DNA from: Bradyrhizobium sp. 199 | GTDB lineage: Bacteria > Pseudomonadota > Alphaproteobacteria > Rhizobiales > Xanthobacteraceae | NCBI RefSeq assembly: GCF_023073355.1 | Contig: NZ_JADPJI010000002.1 | Coordinates: 124,001 to 188,000 of the forward strand | Direction: 5' to 3' | Length of the DNA stretch: 64,000 bases | In this document: piece by piece, positions 9,592-18,645 of the stretch | Layout of the letters: each line of letters starts with the position of its first letter | How positions within the stretch are numbered: position 1 is the first letter of the stretch | Program-made: the position numbers and the translations under genes | The notes under the pieces: generated by a model | Seen by the model: only the letters and a program-made list of their open reading frames with translations | Database searches by the model: none | Told to the model about the DNA's origin: nothing

Positions 9592-9909
9592 ATGATCCGC
9601 GGCTTTTTTCGACTGATTGGGCTGTTGCTGCTCGCCGGCGGGTTCATCTTCATGGTCTATGACGGCGCCCGCTGGGTGGCCGACCAGACCCTGCGGTTCA
9701 CCCGCTTCGGCCAGTTCTGGAACGACATCAATCAGGCCAGCCAATCGGCCTTCCGCACCTGGGTCGAGGCCAAGGCGCCCTGGCTCTGGACCTCGGTGAT
9801 CCGCCTGCTGCTGGATCAGCCGGTCTTTGCCGTCCTCGGCATTCTCGGCATTCTGCTGATGATCCTGTTCCGCCCGCGGAAACCGCTGATCGGCTATTCC
9901 CGGGATTGA
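9592..9909 (+). CDS. Small inner-membrane protein, unknown function
   Basis: 105 residues with two predicted membrane helices: LIGLLLLAGGFIFMVYDGA near the N-terminus and VFAVLGILGILLMILF near the C-terminus. An amphipathic middle contains several Trp residues. It is a stand-alone gene between rpsT and msrA. No family name is recognised. Confidence 0.8.
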   Translation: MIRGFFRLIGLLLLAGGFIFMVYDGARWVADQTLRFTRFGQFWNDINQASQSAFRTWVEAKAPWLWTSVIRLLLDQPVFAVLGILGILLMILFRPRKPLIGYSRD

Positions 9910-10084
9910 TCTCCAATCCAGCCGGAATTGAGCTTTCAATTCCCGCCGGGATTGAGCGCTGCCGGGCGCGCGACGTAACAACGCTGCCGACGCTCACGTA
10001 GAACCCTATATTCCCATCTGATCGCGAGCACGCCGCGTGAGCATCTGGCTCAGGCGACGACAGCTCGCTTGCGGAGATCCAATC

Positions 10085-10741
10085 ATGCTGTTCATGCGCA
10101 AGACCACCGCATTGCCGAGCGCAGCTGAGGCGCTGCCCGGCCGTGCGCAGGCCATTCCGACCGCGACCAGCCATTTCGTCAACGGCAGCAAGCTCAAGCC
10201 GCCTTATCCCGCCGGCCTCGAGCAGGCCGTGTTCGGGCTCGGCTGCTTCTGGGGCGCCGAGCGCAAATTCTGGGAGCTCGGCGATGGCATCACGACGACC
10301 GCTGTCGGCTATGCCGGCGGCCACACGCCGAACCCGACCTATGAGGAGACCTGTTCGGGGCGCACCGGCCACACCGAAGTGGTGCTGGTCGTGTTCGATC
10401 CGACCAAGATCTCCTACGCGAGGCTCCTGAAGACGTTCTGGGAAAGCCACAACCCGACGCAAGGCATGCGTCAGGGTAACGATGTCGGCACGCAGTACCG
10501 AAGCGCGATCTACACCTACTCCGATGCGCAGAAGAAAGCGGCTGACGAGTCGAAGGCGCTGTATCAGAAGGCGCTCGCAGCCAGGGGCCTCGGTGCCATC
10601 ACCACCGAGATCGCGCCGGCACGCGAATTCTATTTCGCCGAGGATTACCATCAGCAATATCTGGCGAAGAATCCCGCCGGCTATTGCGGCCTCGGCGGCA
10701 CCGGCGTGTCCTGCCCGATCGGCATCGGTGTGAGCGCGTAA
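10085..10741 (+). CDS. msrA: Peptide methionine sulfoxide reductase A
   Basis: 218 residues from the ATG at 10085; an upstream in-frame ATG at 10037 would add a poor leader. MsrA reduces methionine-S-sulfoxide in proteins and free methionine. The active-site motif GCFWGAE is at about residue 53 and the GYAGG and EVV..FDP segments follow. A C-terminal [13 protein letters not shown] stretch provides candidate resolving cysteines, as in many MsrA proteins. Cytosolic, a single gene, followed by a repeat-rich spacer. Confidence 0.96.
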   Translation: MLFMRKTTALPSAAEALPGRAQAIPTATSHFVNGSKLKPPYPAGLEQAVFGLGCFWGAERKFWELGDGITTTAVGYAGGHTPNPTYEETCSGRTGHTEVVLVVFDPTKISYARLLKTFWESHNPTQGMRQGNDVGTQYRSAIYTYSDAQKKAADESKALYQKALAARGLGAITTEIAPAREFYFAEDYHQQYLAKNPAGYCGLGGTGVSCPIGIGVSA

Positions 10742-10822
10742 GTGTAAGTCGCCGAAGCGTGCTGCACTTAAGTCTCCCCTGGAGGCAGGGCTATCGCATA
10801 TGGGAGCGCTTTTCTCTGTGGC

Positions 10823-10865
10823 CATCCTTCGAGACGCCCGCGTTGGCGGGCGCTCAGGATGAGGA
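10823..10865. repeat. Palindromic intergenic repeat (CTCATCCTGAGG family)
   Basis: The unit reads atccttcgagacgcc...ggcgctcaggatgagga around a cgcccgcgttggcgggcg hairpin. Related copies lie at 10909-10951, 12663-12705 and 12735-12775. Confidence 0.7.
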
Positions 10866-10908
10866 CCGAGTGTCTGGCAGCAGTTCCAACGGGCTCGGTG
10901 CCGCTTAG

Positions 10909-10951
10909 CCTCATCGTGAGGAGACCGCGAAACGGTCGTCTCGAACGACGA
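10909..10951. repeat. Palindromic intergenic repeat (CTCATCCTGAGG family)
   Basis: A diverged copy with cctcatcgtgaggag and a gaccgcgaaacggtc hairpin followed by gtctcgaacgacgagg. It lies upstream of the Wza-like gene. Confidence 0.6.
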
Positions 10952-11084
10952 GGCGCGCGCTCAGCTCGTGACAAATACCAAATGCGATAGTCCTGCCCTC
11001 CAAGGGAGGGTAAACGCCGCTCAACGCTTTATTAACCATAATCGGTGCATCACTGGAGCCGTCTCGTTTCGAGGGATAGGTCCG

Positions 11085-11831
11085 GTGCCGGTTGCACGCG
11101 CGTTTCGATGGTCGAACTTGGCGTCTTTGGCAGCGTCCGCCGCGCTGACCCTTGGCGGCTGCATGCAGACCGCCGGCCCTGTCGCGGTGATGCAGCCGCG
11201 CGCCGATCTCGACTCCATGGCCTATGGCCAGCCCTACGGCGCGCCGCAGCCGGTCGTCGTCGCCAGTAGCGGTGGCGGCGCCATCGCGGCTCTCAGCAAT
11301 TCCTTTGCCGCTTCGCCTGCACCCATGCCGGTCGGCTACGCCGCGCCGATGGCGGCTCCGATGCGCTATGACGCCTCCTACCATCTCGATGCCGGCGACA
11401 AGCTCCGCGTCGTGGTCTACGGCCAGGAAGGCCTCACCAACAGTTACGCCATCGATGCCGGCGGCTCCATCACCATGCCGCTGATCGGCGCGGTGCCGGC
11501 ACGCGGCCGCACCACGGCCGGTCTTGCCGGCGAGATCGCCGCGCGCCTGCGCAACGGCTATATCCGCGAACCCTCGGTCGCCGTGGAGATCGAGGCCTAT
11601 CGCCCGTTCTTCATTCTCGGCGAAGTCACGGCGCCCGGCCAGTATCCCTACGTGCCGAACATGACCGTCGAAAGCGCGGTCGCGATCGCCGGCGGCTTCT
11701 CGCCGCGGGCCAAGCGCGACGTGGTCACCGTCACGCACACCGAGAATGGCGGCTCCATGCGCGCCATAGTGCCGCTCGGCACCCCCTTGAACCCCGGCGA
11801 CACCGTGTTCGTCGGCGAGCGCTGGTTCTGA
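11085..11831 (+). CDS. Wza-like polysaccharide biosynthesis/export lipoprotein
   Basis: 248 residues from a GTG start at 11085 with a GAGGGATAGG ribosome site. It opens with a lipoprotein signal ending LTLGGC, so Cys is the lipidated residue. A low-complexity Ala/Pro/Met linker runs to about residue 90. A Poly_export domain (YHLDAGDKLRVVVYGQEGL, typical of Wza/ExoF family N-terminal domains) and an SLBB-like part (FFILGEVTAPGQYPY) follow. Family members form or line the outer-membrane channel for exopolysaccharide. No glycosyltransferase or Wzc gene is adjacent, so the exported polymer cannot be named. A ttattaaccat sequence upstream (11031-11040) resembles a CtrA half-site. Confidence 0.88.
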   Translation: MPVARAFRWSNLASLAASAALTLGGCMQTAGPVAVMQPRADLDSMAYGQPYGAPQPVVVASSGGGAIAALSNSFAASPAPMPVGYAAPMAAPMRYDASYHLDAGDKLRVVVYGQEGLTNSYAIDAGGSITMPLIGAVPARGRTTAGLAGEIAARLRNGYIREPSVAVEIEAYRPFFILGEVTAPGQYPYVPNMTVESAVAIAGGFSPRAKRDVVTVTHTENGGSMRAIVPLGTPLNPGDTVFVGERWF

Positions 11832-11850
11832 CGAAGTACGACGTACTTCG

Positions 11851-11934
11851 TCATTCCGGGACGGTGCTGGCACCAGACCTGGAATCTCGGGATTCCGGGT
11901 CTGCACCGCTTCGTGGCGCATCCCGGAATGACGA
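11851..11934. repeat. Intergenic repeat (attccgggacg / ggaatctcg family)
   Basis: A mirror-like unit starting cattccgggacg and ending catcccggaatgacg. It shares its layout with copies at 18561-18639 and 60861-60939. It fills the gap between two convergent genes. Confidence 0.7.
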
Positions 11935-11948
11935 TGGAGACAGACGCG

Positions 11949-12623
11949 CTACTTCGCCAAATGCTTCGCGAAAAACGCCATGCTGCGCGGCCAGGCGATG
12001 TCGGCGCTGGCCTTGTCGTAGCTCGCCCGCTCGTCGCAATGGAAGCCGTGCTGGGCGCCCGGATAGACGAAGACCTCCAAATCCGGCCGTTTCGCCTTGA
12101 TGGTCTCCACGTCGGTCAAGGGGATGCCGGCGTCCTTCTCGCCGAAATGCAGCTGCGTCGGCACTTTGGGCGTCTCGTCGGCAAAGCGCACGACCGCGCC
12201 GCCGTAATAGCCGATCGCGGCTGCCAGGCCGGTCAATCGTGTCGCCGCGAGGAAGGCGATGCTGCCCCCCAAGCAAAAGCCGATGATGCCGACCGGGCCC
12301 ACGCTCTTGACTATATCGATCGCCGCCTGCGTGTCGCGCAGCATCGCCGCCCAATCCGGGTTGGCAACGAATTTGCGCGCCTCCGCGATCTCGTCAGGCG
12401 AATAGCCCGACTGGAAGCCCGGCGCGGTGCGGTCGAAGATCGACGGCGCGATCGCGACATAGCCTTCGCCGGCGAGGCGATCGCAAACCGAGCGGATGTG
12501 GTGATTGACGCCAAAGATCTCCTGGATCACCACCACCGCGCCCTGCGGCGCGCCCGAGGGATCGGCGCGATAGGCGCCAAACTGGAAATTGTCGGACGCC
12601 GTCAATTTGATGTCTTGTCCCAC
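11949..12623 (-). CDS. Dienelactone hydrolase family protein
   Basis: 224 residues. Members of this alpha/beta-hydrolase family open lactone rings such as dienelactone in chloroaromatic breakdown; many bacterial members have unknown substrates. The nucleophile motif is GFCLGG (Cys near residue 118), and the acid and base lie in HFGEKDAGIP and PGAQHGFHCDER. The N-terminal VVVIQEIFGVNHHIRSVCDRLA segment is typical. It stands alone, so the physiological substrate is not indicated. Confidence 0.93.
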   Translation of the reverse strand: MGQDIKLTASDNFQFGAYRADPSGAPQGAVVVIQEIFGVNHHIRSVCDRLAGEGYVAIAPSIFDRTAPGFQSGYSPDEIAEARKFVANPDWAAMLRDTQAAIDIVKSVGPVGIIGFCLGGSIAFLAATRLTGLAAAIGYYGGAVVRFADETPKVPTQLHFGEKDAGIPLTDVETIKAKRPDLEVFVYPGAQHGFHCDERASYDKASADIAWPRSMAFFAKHLAK

Positions 12624-12662
12624 GCGGGTTGCCCTTCTTGGTTGTTACGAATTCTAATCTCC

Positions 12663-12705
12663 CCTCATCCTGAGGAGCGCGCCCTTGCGCGCGTCTCGAA
12701 GGATA
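12663..12705. repeat. Palindromic intergenic repeat (CTCATCCTGAGG family)
   Basis: The unit cctcatcctgaggagcgcg...cgcgcgtctcgaaggat around a gcgcgcccttgcgcgc hairpin. A second copy follows 30 bases later in inverted orientation. Confidence 0.7.
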
Positions 12706-12734
12706 GAGGCCCATGACGCTTCAGCCGGGCCTGC

Positions 12735-12775
12735 ATGGTTCGAGACGCGGCTACGCCGCTCCTCACCATGAGGAG
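12735..12775. repeat. Palindromic intergenic repeat (CTCATCCTGAGG family)
   Basis: The copy reads catggttcgagacgcggc...gctcctcaccatgaggag. It lies just downstream of the stop codon of the small exported-protein gene. Confidence 0.7.
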
Positions 12776-12781
12776 ATAAAC

Positions 12782-13117
12782 CTACTCCCACATCCAGTTC
12801 TCGCCGTAATCCTCTTTCCATCCTGCCAGCCGTCCGTGACGGAATTGCAGGAACAGGCGGTGGCGGTAGGGGATCAAGCGGCTGCCGCCGATGTTGCGCA
12901 GGGCGAGATAGATTTCGTTGCCGGGACCCCCGCGCACATATTGCAGCGGCTGCCCGAGGGCGCGGGCGGTCTGCTCGGCGTCCATGCCGAAGGCGAGCGG
13001 CGTGTTGTTCGACAAGGTTGCGACAAAGGGCTGGCGCGACGGCGTGGTGCCGAATGGTTCGGCCTGCGCAGATATCGACAGCAACATCGTGGCCGTAGCC
13101 AGCATCGCCCGCTTCAT
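12782..13117 (-). CDS. Small exported protein, unknown function
   Basis: 111 residues from the ATG at 13117. The first 19 residues (MKRAMLATATMLLSISAQA) form a clear signal peptide. The mature part resembles small periplasmic proteins that sense or bind through a Trp/Tyr-rich C-terminus (GWKEDYGENWMWE), but I do not recognise the family. It lies 25 bases downstream of the alpha/beta hydrolase gene on the same strand and may be co-transcribed with it. Confidence 0.75.
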   Translation of the reverse strand: MKRAMLATATMLLSISAQAEPFGTTPSRQPFVATLSNNTPLAFGMDAEQTARALGQPLQYVRGGPGNEIYLALRNIGGSRLIPYRHRLFLQFRHGRLAGWKEDYGENWMWE

Positions 13118-13141
13118 TGCCAACGTCCTTGCTTGATCGGC

Positions 13142-13906
13142 CTATACCGGCAAGTTCTTCAGGAAAGGCGCGACTGCGTCAACAAAAGCCTTGGGCTGAT
13201 CGATGTTGACGGCGTGACCGGCCGCGGGGATCACGATCTTTTGTGCGCCGGGGATTTTTGCGGCCATGTAGTCGGACGCGGCGAGGAACGGCGTGTCGTC
13301 GGCGCCGACCACGATCAGACAGGGCACCTCGATGTTGGGGAGCAGCTCGATCACGCGGGCGTCGCGCTGGGTCAGCATGCCGCGTGCGGCGAGGGCCAGT
13401 CCCTTGGCGTTGCGATGACTGGCGGCGGCGCGCTCACGCGTTGCCGATTTCAGGACGTCGAGGCCTTCGCGGTCGAGCCTGTCGGCGGTGGCCAGTGCAC
13501 GCGCATTCCAGGCCTCGCGCGCATCGTCCTTCTTGAAGCCCGGGCCGGTGTCGATGATCAGCAGCGCGCGGATCCGTTTTGGATGCGCGCGAGCGAAGGC
13601 GAGAGACATGTAGCCCCCGAGCGACAGTCCGCCGATGATGACGCGGTCGGCGCCGACGGCATCGAGGATCGCCGCCATGTCGCCGACCGTGAGCGCTTCG
13701 CTGTAGGCGGCGGGATCGTCGGGATAGTCAGACTGGCCGTGGCCGCGCATGTCCCACAGGATCAGCTTGTGGTCCTTTGCCAGCGCATCCACCTGCCCAT
13801 GCCACATCGCCGAGGTCGAGGAATAGCCATGGGTCAGCAGCAGCGGCGGCCCCTCGCCGTGAACCTCGTAGTAGATACTGACGCCGTCCCGATCGATCCT
13901 TGGCAT
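13142..13906 (-). CDS. Alpha/beta-fold hydrolase
   Basis: 254 residues. The catalytic triad is visible: the oxyanion-hole region LLTHGYSS, the nucleophile elbow GGLSLGGY (Ser near residue 96), the acid in VVGADDTPF and the His in AAGHAVNID. This is the layout of haloalkane dehalogenase or esterase-like hydrolases of the 3-oxoadipate-enol-lactonase group. The substrate is unknown. Cytosolic, no signal peptide. Confidence 0.92.
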   Translation of the reverse strand: MPRIDRDGVSIYYEVHGEGPPLLLTHGYSSTSAMWHGQVDALAKDHKLILWDMRGHGQSDYPDDPAAYSEALTVGDMAAILDAVGADRVIIGGLSLGGYMSLAFARAHPKRIRALLIIDTGPGFKKDDAREAWNARALATADRLDREGLDVLKSATRERAAASHRNAKGLALAARGMLTQRDARVIELLPNIEVPCLIVVGADDTPFLAASDYMAAKIPGAQKIVIPAAGHAVNIDQPKAFVDAVAPFLKNLPV

Positions 13907-13939
13907 AGTGTCCGCCCTAACTTTTTTATCTCACCGCGG

Positions 13940-13992
13940 CACCTTCTCCCGCAAGGGAAGAAGGCACACCTGGCCCGCAGCTCCTCACCCTA
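13940..13992. repeat. Palindromic intergenic repeat (C-rich/G-rich family)
   Basis: The hairpin accttctcccgcaagggaagaagg is followed by the tail ctcctcaccct. It is a diverged member of the family flanking the DUF559 gene. The remaining spacer to the IorA-like gene at 14264 holds no gene I can support. Confidence 0.6.
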
Positions 13993-14263
13993 GCCTGCCG
14001 AGTTACCTGGAAGAAACTGCCTCAGCGCGATGGCACACATGTGGGGCGCGCACCTGTTGCGTCCAGTCGCTACGTCGGGGCCGTTGGCGCGGCGCACAAC
14101 GAGCAGGTGCAGAGGTGGTCTGTTTCGACTCGTTCCAAATTGCATTTGCCACGGCACGCGAACCCGATCATGCTTGCGGCCAAGGCTGGCGCCGGCCCGG
14201 TGGGCGTCCGTCATTGAAGTTGCCGCCGTAAGCGGCTTCACGCACCGGCAGGGGAAGACGCCT

Positions 14264-14755
14264 ATGCCAACTCTCACCATCAACGGACGGAGTATGTCCG
14301 TGGATGCGGCGAACGATTCGCCGCTCCTCTGGGCAATCCGCGAGCAATTGCAGATGACCGGCACCAAATTCGGCTGCGGTGCCGGGCTTTGCGGTGCCTG
14401 TACCGTTCACGTCAACGGTGAAGCCGTGCGCTCGTGCCAGACCATGGTCGGCGATGTCGCCGGCAAGAAGATCACGACCATCGAAGGCCTCTCCGCCAAG
14501 GGCGATCATCCCCTGCAGAAGGCGTGGGTCGCCGAGCAGGTGCCGCAATGCGGCTATTGCCAGTCCGGGCAGATCATGCAGGCAGCCTCGCTGCTGTCGA
14601 AAAATCCCAATCCGTCCAAGGAAGAAGTGGTCGCGCATATGGACGGCAATCTCTGCCGCTGCATGACCTATTCGCGGATTCAGAAAGCGATCATGCGCGC
14701 CGCATCCGAGATGCGCACCGCATCGGCCACCTCCAACGAACGGAGGCCCACATGA
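14264..14755 (+). CDS. (2Fe-2S)-binding subunit of a molybdenum hydroxylase (IorA-like)
   Basis: 163 residues from the ATG at 14264, preceded by AGGGGAAG. It carries the two iron-sulfur motifs of the xanthine-oxidase-family small subunit: a plant-ferredoxin-like set ([12 protein letters not shown] and a later Cys in VRSCQ) and a second set (CGYCQSGQ and CRCMTY). The protein passes electrons from the molybdenum site in the partner. Its stop overlaps the start of the large-subunit gene (ATGA), so the two are translationally coupled. The two-subunit layout without an FAD subunit matches isoquinoline 1-oxidoreductase and related aldehyde oxidases. Confidence 0.95.
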   Translation: MPTLTINGRSMSVDAANDSPLLWAIREQLQMTGTKFGCGAGLCGACTVHVNGEAVRSCQTMVGDVAGKKITTIEGLSAKGDHPLQKAWVAEQVPQCGYCQSGQIMQAASLLSKNPNPSKEEVVAHMDGNLCRCMTYSRIQKAIMRAASEMRTASATSNERRPT

Positions 14756-17034
14756 ACCGGCACGTGAAAAACGTCACGCCTGAGACGACCGATCTCAGCC
14801 GCCGTTCCTTCCTCGTCGGCAGCGCCGCGGCCGGCCTCGTGCTGGGCTACGCCGGCCTCCCCGGCATCGGCGAAGCGCTCGCTGCGCCCTCGAATTTCGA
14901 GCCGAGCGTCTGGTACGCGATCGCGCCCGATGGCCTGGTCACCGTGACCTGCGGCAAGGCCGACATGGGCCAGCACATCGCCTCCACCATGGCGCAGATC
15001 GTTGCCGAGGAACTCGGCGCGAAATGGAGCGACATGCGGGTCAATCTCGCCTCCAACGATCCGAAGTTCAACGATCCCGTTTTGGGCGCGCAGATCACCG
15101 GCGGCAGCTGGTCGACGATGATGAACTTCGAGGCGATGAGCCGCGCGGGCGCTGCCGGCCGCATGGCACTGACGGAAGGCGCGGCCGCCGCGATGGGCGT
15201 GCCGGCCGCGGAGCTCGTGGTGCGCGATTCCATGATCGTGCATCCGAAGTCGAAGAAGCAGATGTCGTTCGCCGACATCGTCAAGAGCGGCAAGGCGACC
15301 AAGACCTTCACGCCGGACGAGCTGAAGGCGATCAAGCTGAAGACGCCGGATCAGTACACCATGATCGGCGTCTCGGTCCCGCAGCTCGACATCCCCTCCA
15401 AGACCAACGGCACGGCGAAGTACGGCATCGACGTGATGCTGCCAGGCATGGCCTATGGCGCGGTGGTTACCCCGCCGGTGCGCTTCGGCGCGACGGTGAA
15501 ATCGGTCGACGACAGCGCGGCGAAGAAGGTGCCGGGCTTCATCAAGGCCGTCACCCTCGACGATAAAACCGGAACGACGTCCGGCTGGGTCGTCGCGGTG
15601 GCCGGCACCTATGCCAACGCCAAGAAGGCGGCGCAGGCGCTCAAGATCGCCTATGACGGCGGTCCGAACGCGAAGGTGTCGAGCGAATCGTTGCTCGAGG
15701 AGGCCAAGCGGCTTCAGAAGCTGGAGGATTCCGGTCAGTTCTTCGTCAAGGACGGCGATCCCGCAGCGGCGTTCGGCTCGGCCGCAAGGGTGGTGGAGGC
15801 CGAGTACACCACCAGCATCAACATCCACGCGCCGCTGGAGCCGATGAATGCTACTGCGGAGTTCAAGGGCGACATCCTGCACATCTATTCCGGCAACCAG
15901 TTTGCGACGCGCTCCGGAGCGATTGCGGCAGGCGCAGCCGGGATCGATCCGAAGTTCGTGGTCATGCACCAGATGTGGCTGGGCGGCGGCTTCGGCCGGC
16001 GTCTCGATGCCGACATGATGATTCCGGCGGTGCAGGCGGCGAAGGCGATCGGCAAGCCGGTGAAGGTGATCTACACGCGCGAGAACGACATGACGATGGA
16101 TTTCTCGCGTCCGCTCACCTACCAGAAAGTGAAGGCCGGCGTAGACGGCGACGGCAAGCTGGTCGCGCTCAGCCACGACGTGGTCTCGGCCTGGCCAACT
16201 CAGCGCTGGGGAATCCCCGACTTCCTGACGCCCTCGGTCGACAAGAAGGGGCCGCTCGATAGCTTCACGGTGAATGGCGCCGACTTCTTCTACACCGTGC
16301 CCAACCACTATGTGCGCGCGATCAAGAACGAGATGGCGCACAACGCCACGCCGTCCGGCCAGCTCCGCTCGGTGGCGCCGGGCTGGACCTTCTGGGCGGT
16401 CGAAAGCATGATCGACGAGATCGCGGCTGCCACGGGCAAGGATCCCGCGCAGTTCCGCATCTCGCTGCTCGACGGCGCCGGCAAGAACGACGGCGGCGCG
16501 CAGCGGCTGCGCAACACGCTGCTGGCCGCGATGGGACTGTCGGGCTACGGCTCCAGGCAATTGCCGAAAGGCGAGGGCATGGGCGTTGCCTGCGTGTCGT
16601 CGCAGGAGCGTGCGACCGCGAGCTGGACGGCGTGCGTCGCCCATGTCGCGGTGGCGCCATCGGGCGAGGTGACCGTGAAGAAGCTCACGGTGGCAACCGA
16701 CGTCGGCACCCAGGTGCATCCTGACAACATCCGTGCCCAGGTCGAGGGCGCGGCGCTGTGGGGCCTGTCGCTGGCGATGTACGAGAAGGCAACGTTGAAG
16801 GACGGTGGCATCGAGCAGACCAATTTCGATAGCTACACGCCCTTGCGGATGAGCCAGATGCCCGAGGTCGCGATTGCCGTGATCGCAAATGGCGAGAAGG
16901 CCACCGGCGTCGGCGAGCCCGCGGTGACGGTGGTCGCCCCCGCCATCGGCAACGCCATCTTCAAGGCGAGCGGCGCCCGCGTGCGGGCACTGCCGATCAC
17001 GGCGGAGGCCGTGAAGGCGAGCATGAAGGCGTAA
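14752..17034 (+). CDS. Molybdopterin-binding large subunit of a xanthine oxidase-family enzyme (IorB-like)
   Basis: About 760 residues starting MNRHVKNVT; the longer upstream frame overlaps the small subunit and is not used. A twin-arginine signal ([20 protein letters not shown]) implies export of the folded, cofactor-loaded enzyme to the periplasm, with the small subunit carried along. Aldehyde-oxidase/xanthine-dehydrogenase molybdopterin-binding segments are visible: [16 protein letters not shown], the [17 protein letters not shown] active-site region with the conserved Glu, and [13 protein letters not shown]. The substrate (N-heterocycle or aldehyde) cannot be deduced. No FAD subunit or dedicated chaperone lies next to it; a cytochrome would be the electron acceptor. 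A terminator follows. Confidence 0.94.
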   Translation: MNRHVKNVTPETTDLSRRSFLVGSAAAGLVLGYAGLPGIGEALAAPSNFEPSVWYAIAPDGLVTVTCGKADMGQHIASTMAQIVAEELGAKWSDMRVNLASNDPKFNDPVLGAQITGGSWSTMMNFEAMSRAGAAGRMALTEGAAAAMGVPAAELVVRDSMIVHPKSKKQMSFADIVKSGKATKTFTPDELKAIKLKTPDQYTMIGVSVPQLDIPSKTNGTAKYGIDVMLPGMAYGAVVTPPVRFGATVKSVDDSAAKKVPGFIKAVTLDDKTGTTSGWVVAVAGTYANAKKAAQALKIAYDGGPNAKVSSESLLEEAKRLQKLEDSGQFFVKDGDPAAAFGSAARVVEAEYTTSINIHAPLEPMNATAEFKGDILHIYSGNQFATRSGAIAAGAAGIDPKFVVMHQMWLGGGFGRRLDADMMIPAVQAAKAIGKPVKVIYTRENDMTMDFSRPLTYQKVKAGVDGDGKLVALSHDVVSAWPTQRWGIPDFLTPSVDKKGPLDSFTVNGADFFYTVPNHYVRAIKNEMAHNATPSGQLRSVAPGWTFWAVESMIDEIAAATGKDPAQFRISLLDGAGKNDGGAQRLRNTLLAAMGLSGYGSRQLPKGEGMGVACVSSQERATASWTACVAHVAVAPSGEVTVKKLTVATDVGTQVHPDNIRAQVEGAALWGLSLAMYEKATLKDGGIEQTNFDSYTPLRMSQMPEVAIAVIANGEKATGVGEPAVTVVAPAIGNAIFKASGARVRALPITAEAVKASMKA

Positions 17035-17061
17035 GGCTGGTTACGATTGTGACCTGACATG

Positions 17062-17094
17062 ATCCGCCGGGGGGGCAGCCTCCGGCGGATTTGT
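17062..17094 (+). terminator. Rho-independent terminator after the IorAB-like operon
   Basis: A 9-bp perfect stem (atccgccgg / ccggcggat) with an 11-base loop is followed by ttgtttt. It lies 27 bases after the stop codon. Confidence 0.75.
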
Positions 17095-17455
17095 TTTGTC
17101 CATGGTACACCGCCTCCACGATCTCGCTGTCATGCCTCGCGAAAGCGGGGGCATACAGCACGCCGCGGCTCCTCGGTCCCAGCCGCGCCGTTTCGGCGTA
17201 TTGGGCCGCCCGGTCGAGCCGGGCGACGACAGCGGAGCGTGGGGCGAGAGCGCCCGAAATTTCCCTTATCCATCAATGGCCCGTCTACTGTGCATGGGGT
17301 TGTTTTTGCGGTTTTGGTCCGGAGCCCCCCGGAACCCAAAATCCCTAAAATTGCAACTGATCCCCCAAGGTTCCATTGAGCACGCCTCTTAAGGGCCAGA
17401 GAACCTGATCCGGCTTAGTCTGCCGCCAAATCCAGTCCCATGTTTTGGGGAAGTC
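17095..17455. other. Intergenic region with repeat-like sequence
   Basis: This stretch contains a composite GC-rich repeat-like segment near 17130-17230 with hairpins such as ctcgcgaaagcgggg and gcccggtcgagccgggc. No gene with a ribosome site is evident. The final part before 17456 should contain the HD-GYP gene promoter. Confidence 0.4.
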
Positions 17456-18550
17456 ATGAACGCGCTAGCTAAAACCGCCGCCAAACGCCGGCTTCTGCTC
17501 GCCTCCGACCGGAGCGACGAGAGCACCGAGCTTGCCAGCATTTTGAAAACAGTCGGCGAGGTCTCGACGGTGTCGACCGAGGCAATTCCCGCTCAGCCGG
17601 CGCGCGATCTCTCCGGCCTCGTGGTCGACATCAACCTGCGCTCGCCCGAAAGCGTGCAGCGGGTGCGCAACAAGCTGCGCGGCGATGCGTATCGGTCGAT
17701 GCCGCGGCTGTTCGTGCTCGCCGACGCCCTGCATCACGGCACCATGCAGGCGTGGGCGCTCGGCGCCACTGACACGATCTCGCGGCCGCTTCAGGCCGAT
17801 GCCATTCTTCAGCGCATCCGCGCCGCTTTCCCGGACACCGCCGCCTACGACGCGACCGATCGCGGCAAGACGCTCAACCGCGGGGTCGATGCGGCGCATG
17901 CGGTGCTGAAGAAGATGTTCGAGAAGCTTCCGCTCGGCGTGGCCCTGACCTTCGACGACGTCATCGCCGCGGAAACCAAGATCCTGAAGGCGATCAAGCA
18001 CTCCTCGCTGCGCGAATGGCTCACCACGGTGGGCTGCCACCATGTCGGCAGCTATCGTCACTGCCTGTTCGTCACCGGCTTCGCCGTCGCCTTCGCGCAG
18101 CATCTCGGCATGCGCGAGGACGACCAGCGCCGCCTGACCCGCGCCGCGCTGCTGCACGACGTCGGCAAGGCCTTCGTTCCCTCCGCCCTGCTCGACAAGC
18201 CCGGCAAGCTCACCGACGAGGAGATGGCCGAGGTCCGCCAGCATCCGCGCCGCGGCTATGACGCGCTCGCGGCCCAAGGCGGCTTTCCGCCGGAGATGCT
18301 CGACGTCGTCTTGCATCACCATGAATTCCTCGACGGTTCCGGTTACCCCAACGGCCTGTCGTCGAACCAGATCAGCGACATCGTGCGGGTGACGACGATC
18401 GTCGACATCTACGCCGCGCTGGTCGAGAAACGCGCCTATCGCATGCCCTTCACGCATTCGCGCGCGTTCGCGATGATGGAAGGCATGGGCGGCAAACTCG
18501 ACCAGCAGCTGCTGCAGGCCTTCCGCCCCGTGGCGTTGGGCTCGTTTTGA
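17456..18550 (+). CDS. HD-GYP domain protein with receiver-like N-terminus
   Basis: 364 residues. HD-GYP domains hydrolyse cyclic di-GMP. Metal-binding and signature motifs are intact: HDVGK near residue 236, the HHHEFLDGSGYP motif near residue 287, and DIYAALVEKRAYR. The first 120 residues have the pattern of a response-regulator receiver. The expected acidic pair is reduced, the strand VVDINL supplies a possible phospho-acceptor Asp, and the usual conserved Lys appears to be Arg (SRPLQ), so it may be a degenerate receiver. No histidine kinase is adjacent. Start supported by a GGGGAAG ribosome site. Confidence 0.92.
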   Translation: MNALAKTAAKRRLLLASDRSDESTELASILKTVGEVSTVSTEAIPAQPARDLSGLVVDINLRSPESVQRVRNKLRGDAYRSMPRLFVLADALHHGTMQAWALGATDTISRPLQADAILQRIRAAFPDTAAYDATDRGKTLNRGVDAAHAVLKKMFEKLPLGVALTFDDVIAAETKILKAIKHSSLREWLTTVGCHHVGSYRHCLFVTGFAVAFAQHLGMREDDQRRLTRAALLHDVGKAFVPSALLDKPGKLTDEEMAEVRQHPRRGYDALAAQGGFPPEMLDVVLHHHEFLDGSGYPNGLSSNQISDIVRVTTIVDIYAALVEKRAYRMPFTHSRAFAMMEGMGGKLDQQLLQAFRPVALGSF

Positions 18551-18560
18551 TTTTTGAGGA

Positions 18561-18639
18561 GTCATTCCGGGACGTGCGAAGCGCGAACGCGGAATCTCGA
18601 GCTTGCGGGCTGGGTGCTTCGCATCGTCCCGGAACGACA
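18561..18639. repeat. Intergenic repeat (attccgggacg / ggaatctcg family)
   Basis: The copy runs cattccgggacgtgcgaag through ggaatctcgagc to catcgtcccggaacgac. It sits between two convergent genes, as do the copies at 11851 and 60861. Confidence 0.75.
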
Positions 18640-18645
18640 GACAAT

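Noticed and set aside
14680-16719. 679-residue minus-strand frame opposite the IorB-like gene
   Set aside because: His/Arg-rich antisense shadow of a strongly supported molybdenum hydroxylase gene.
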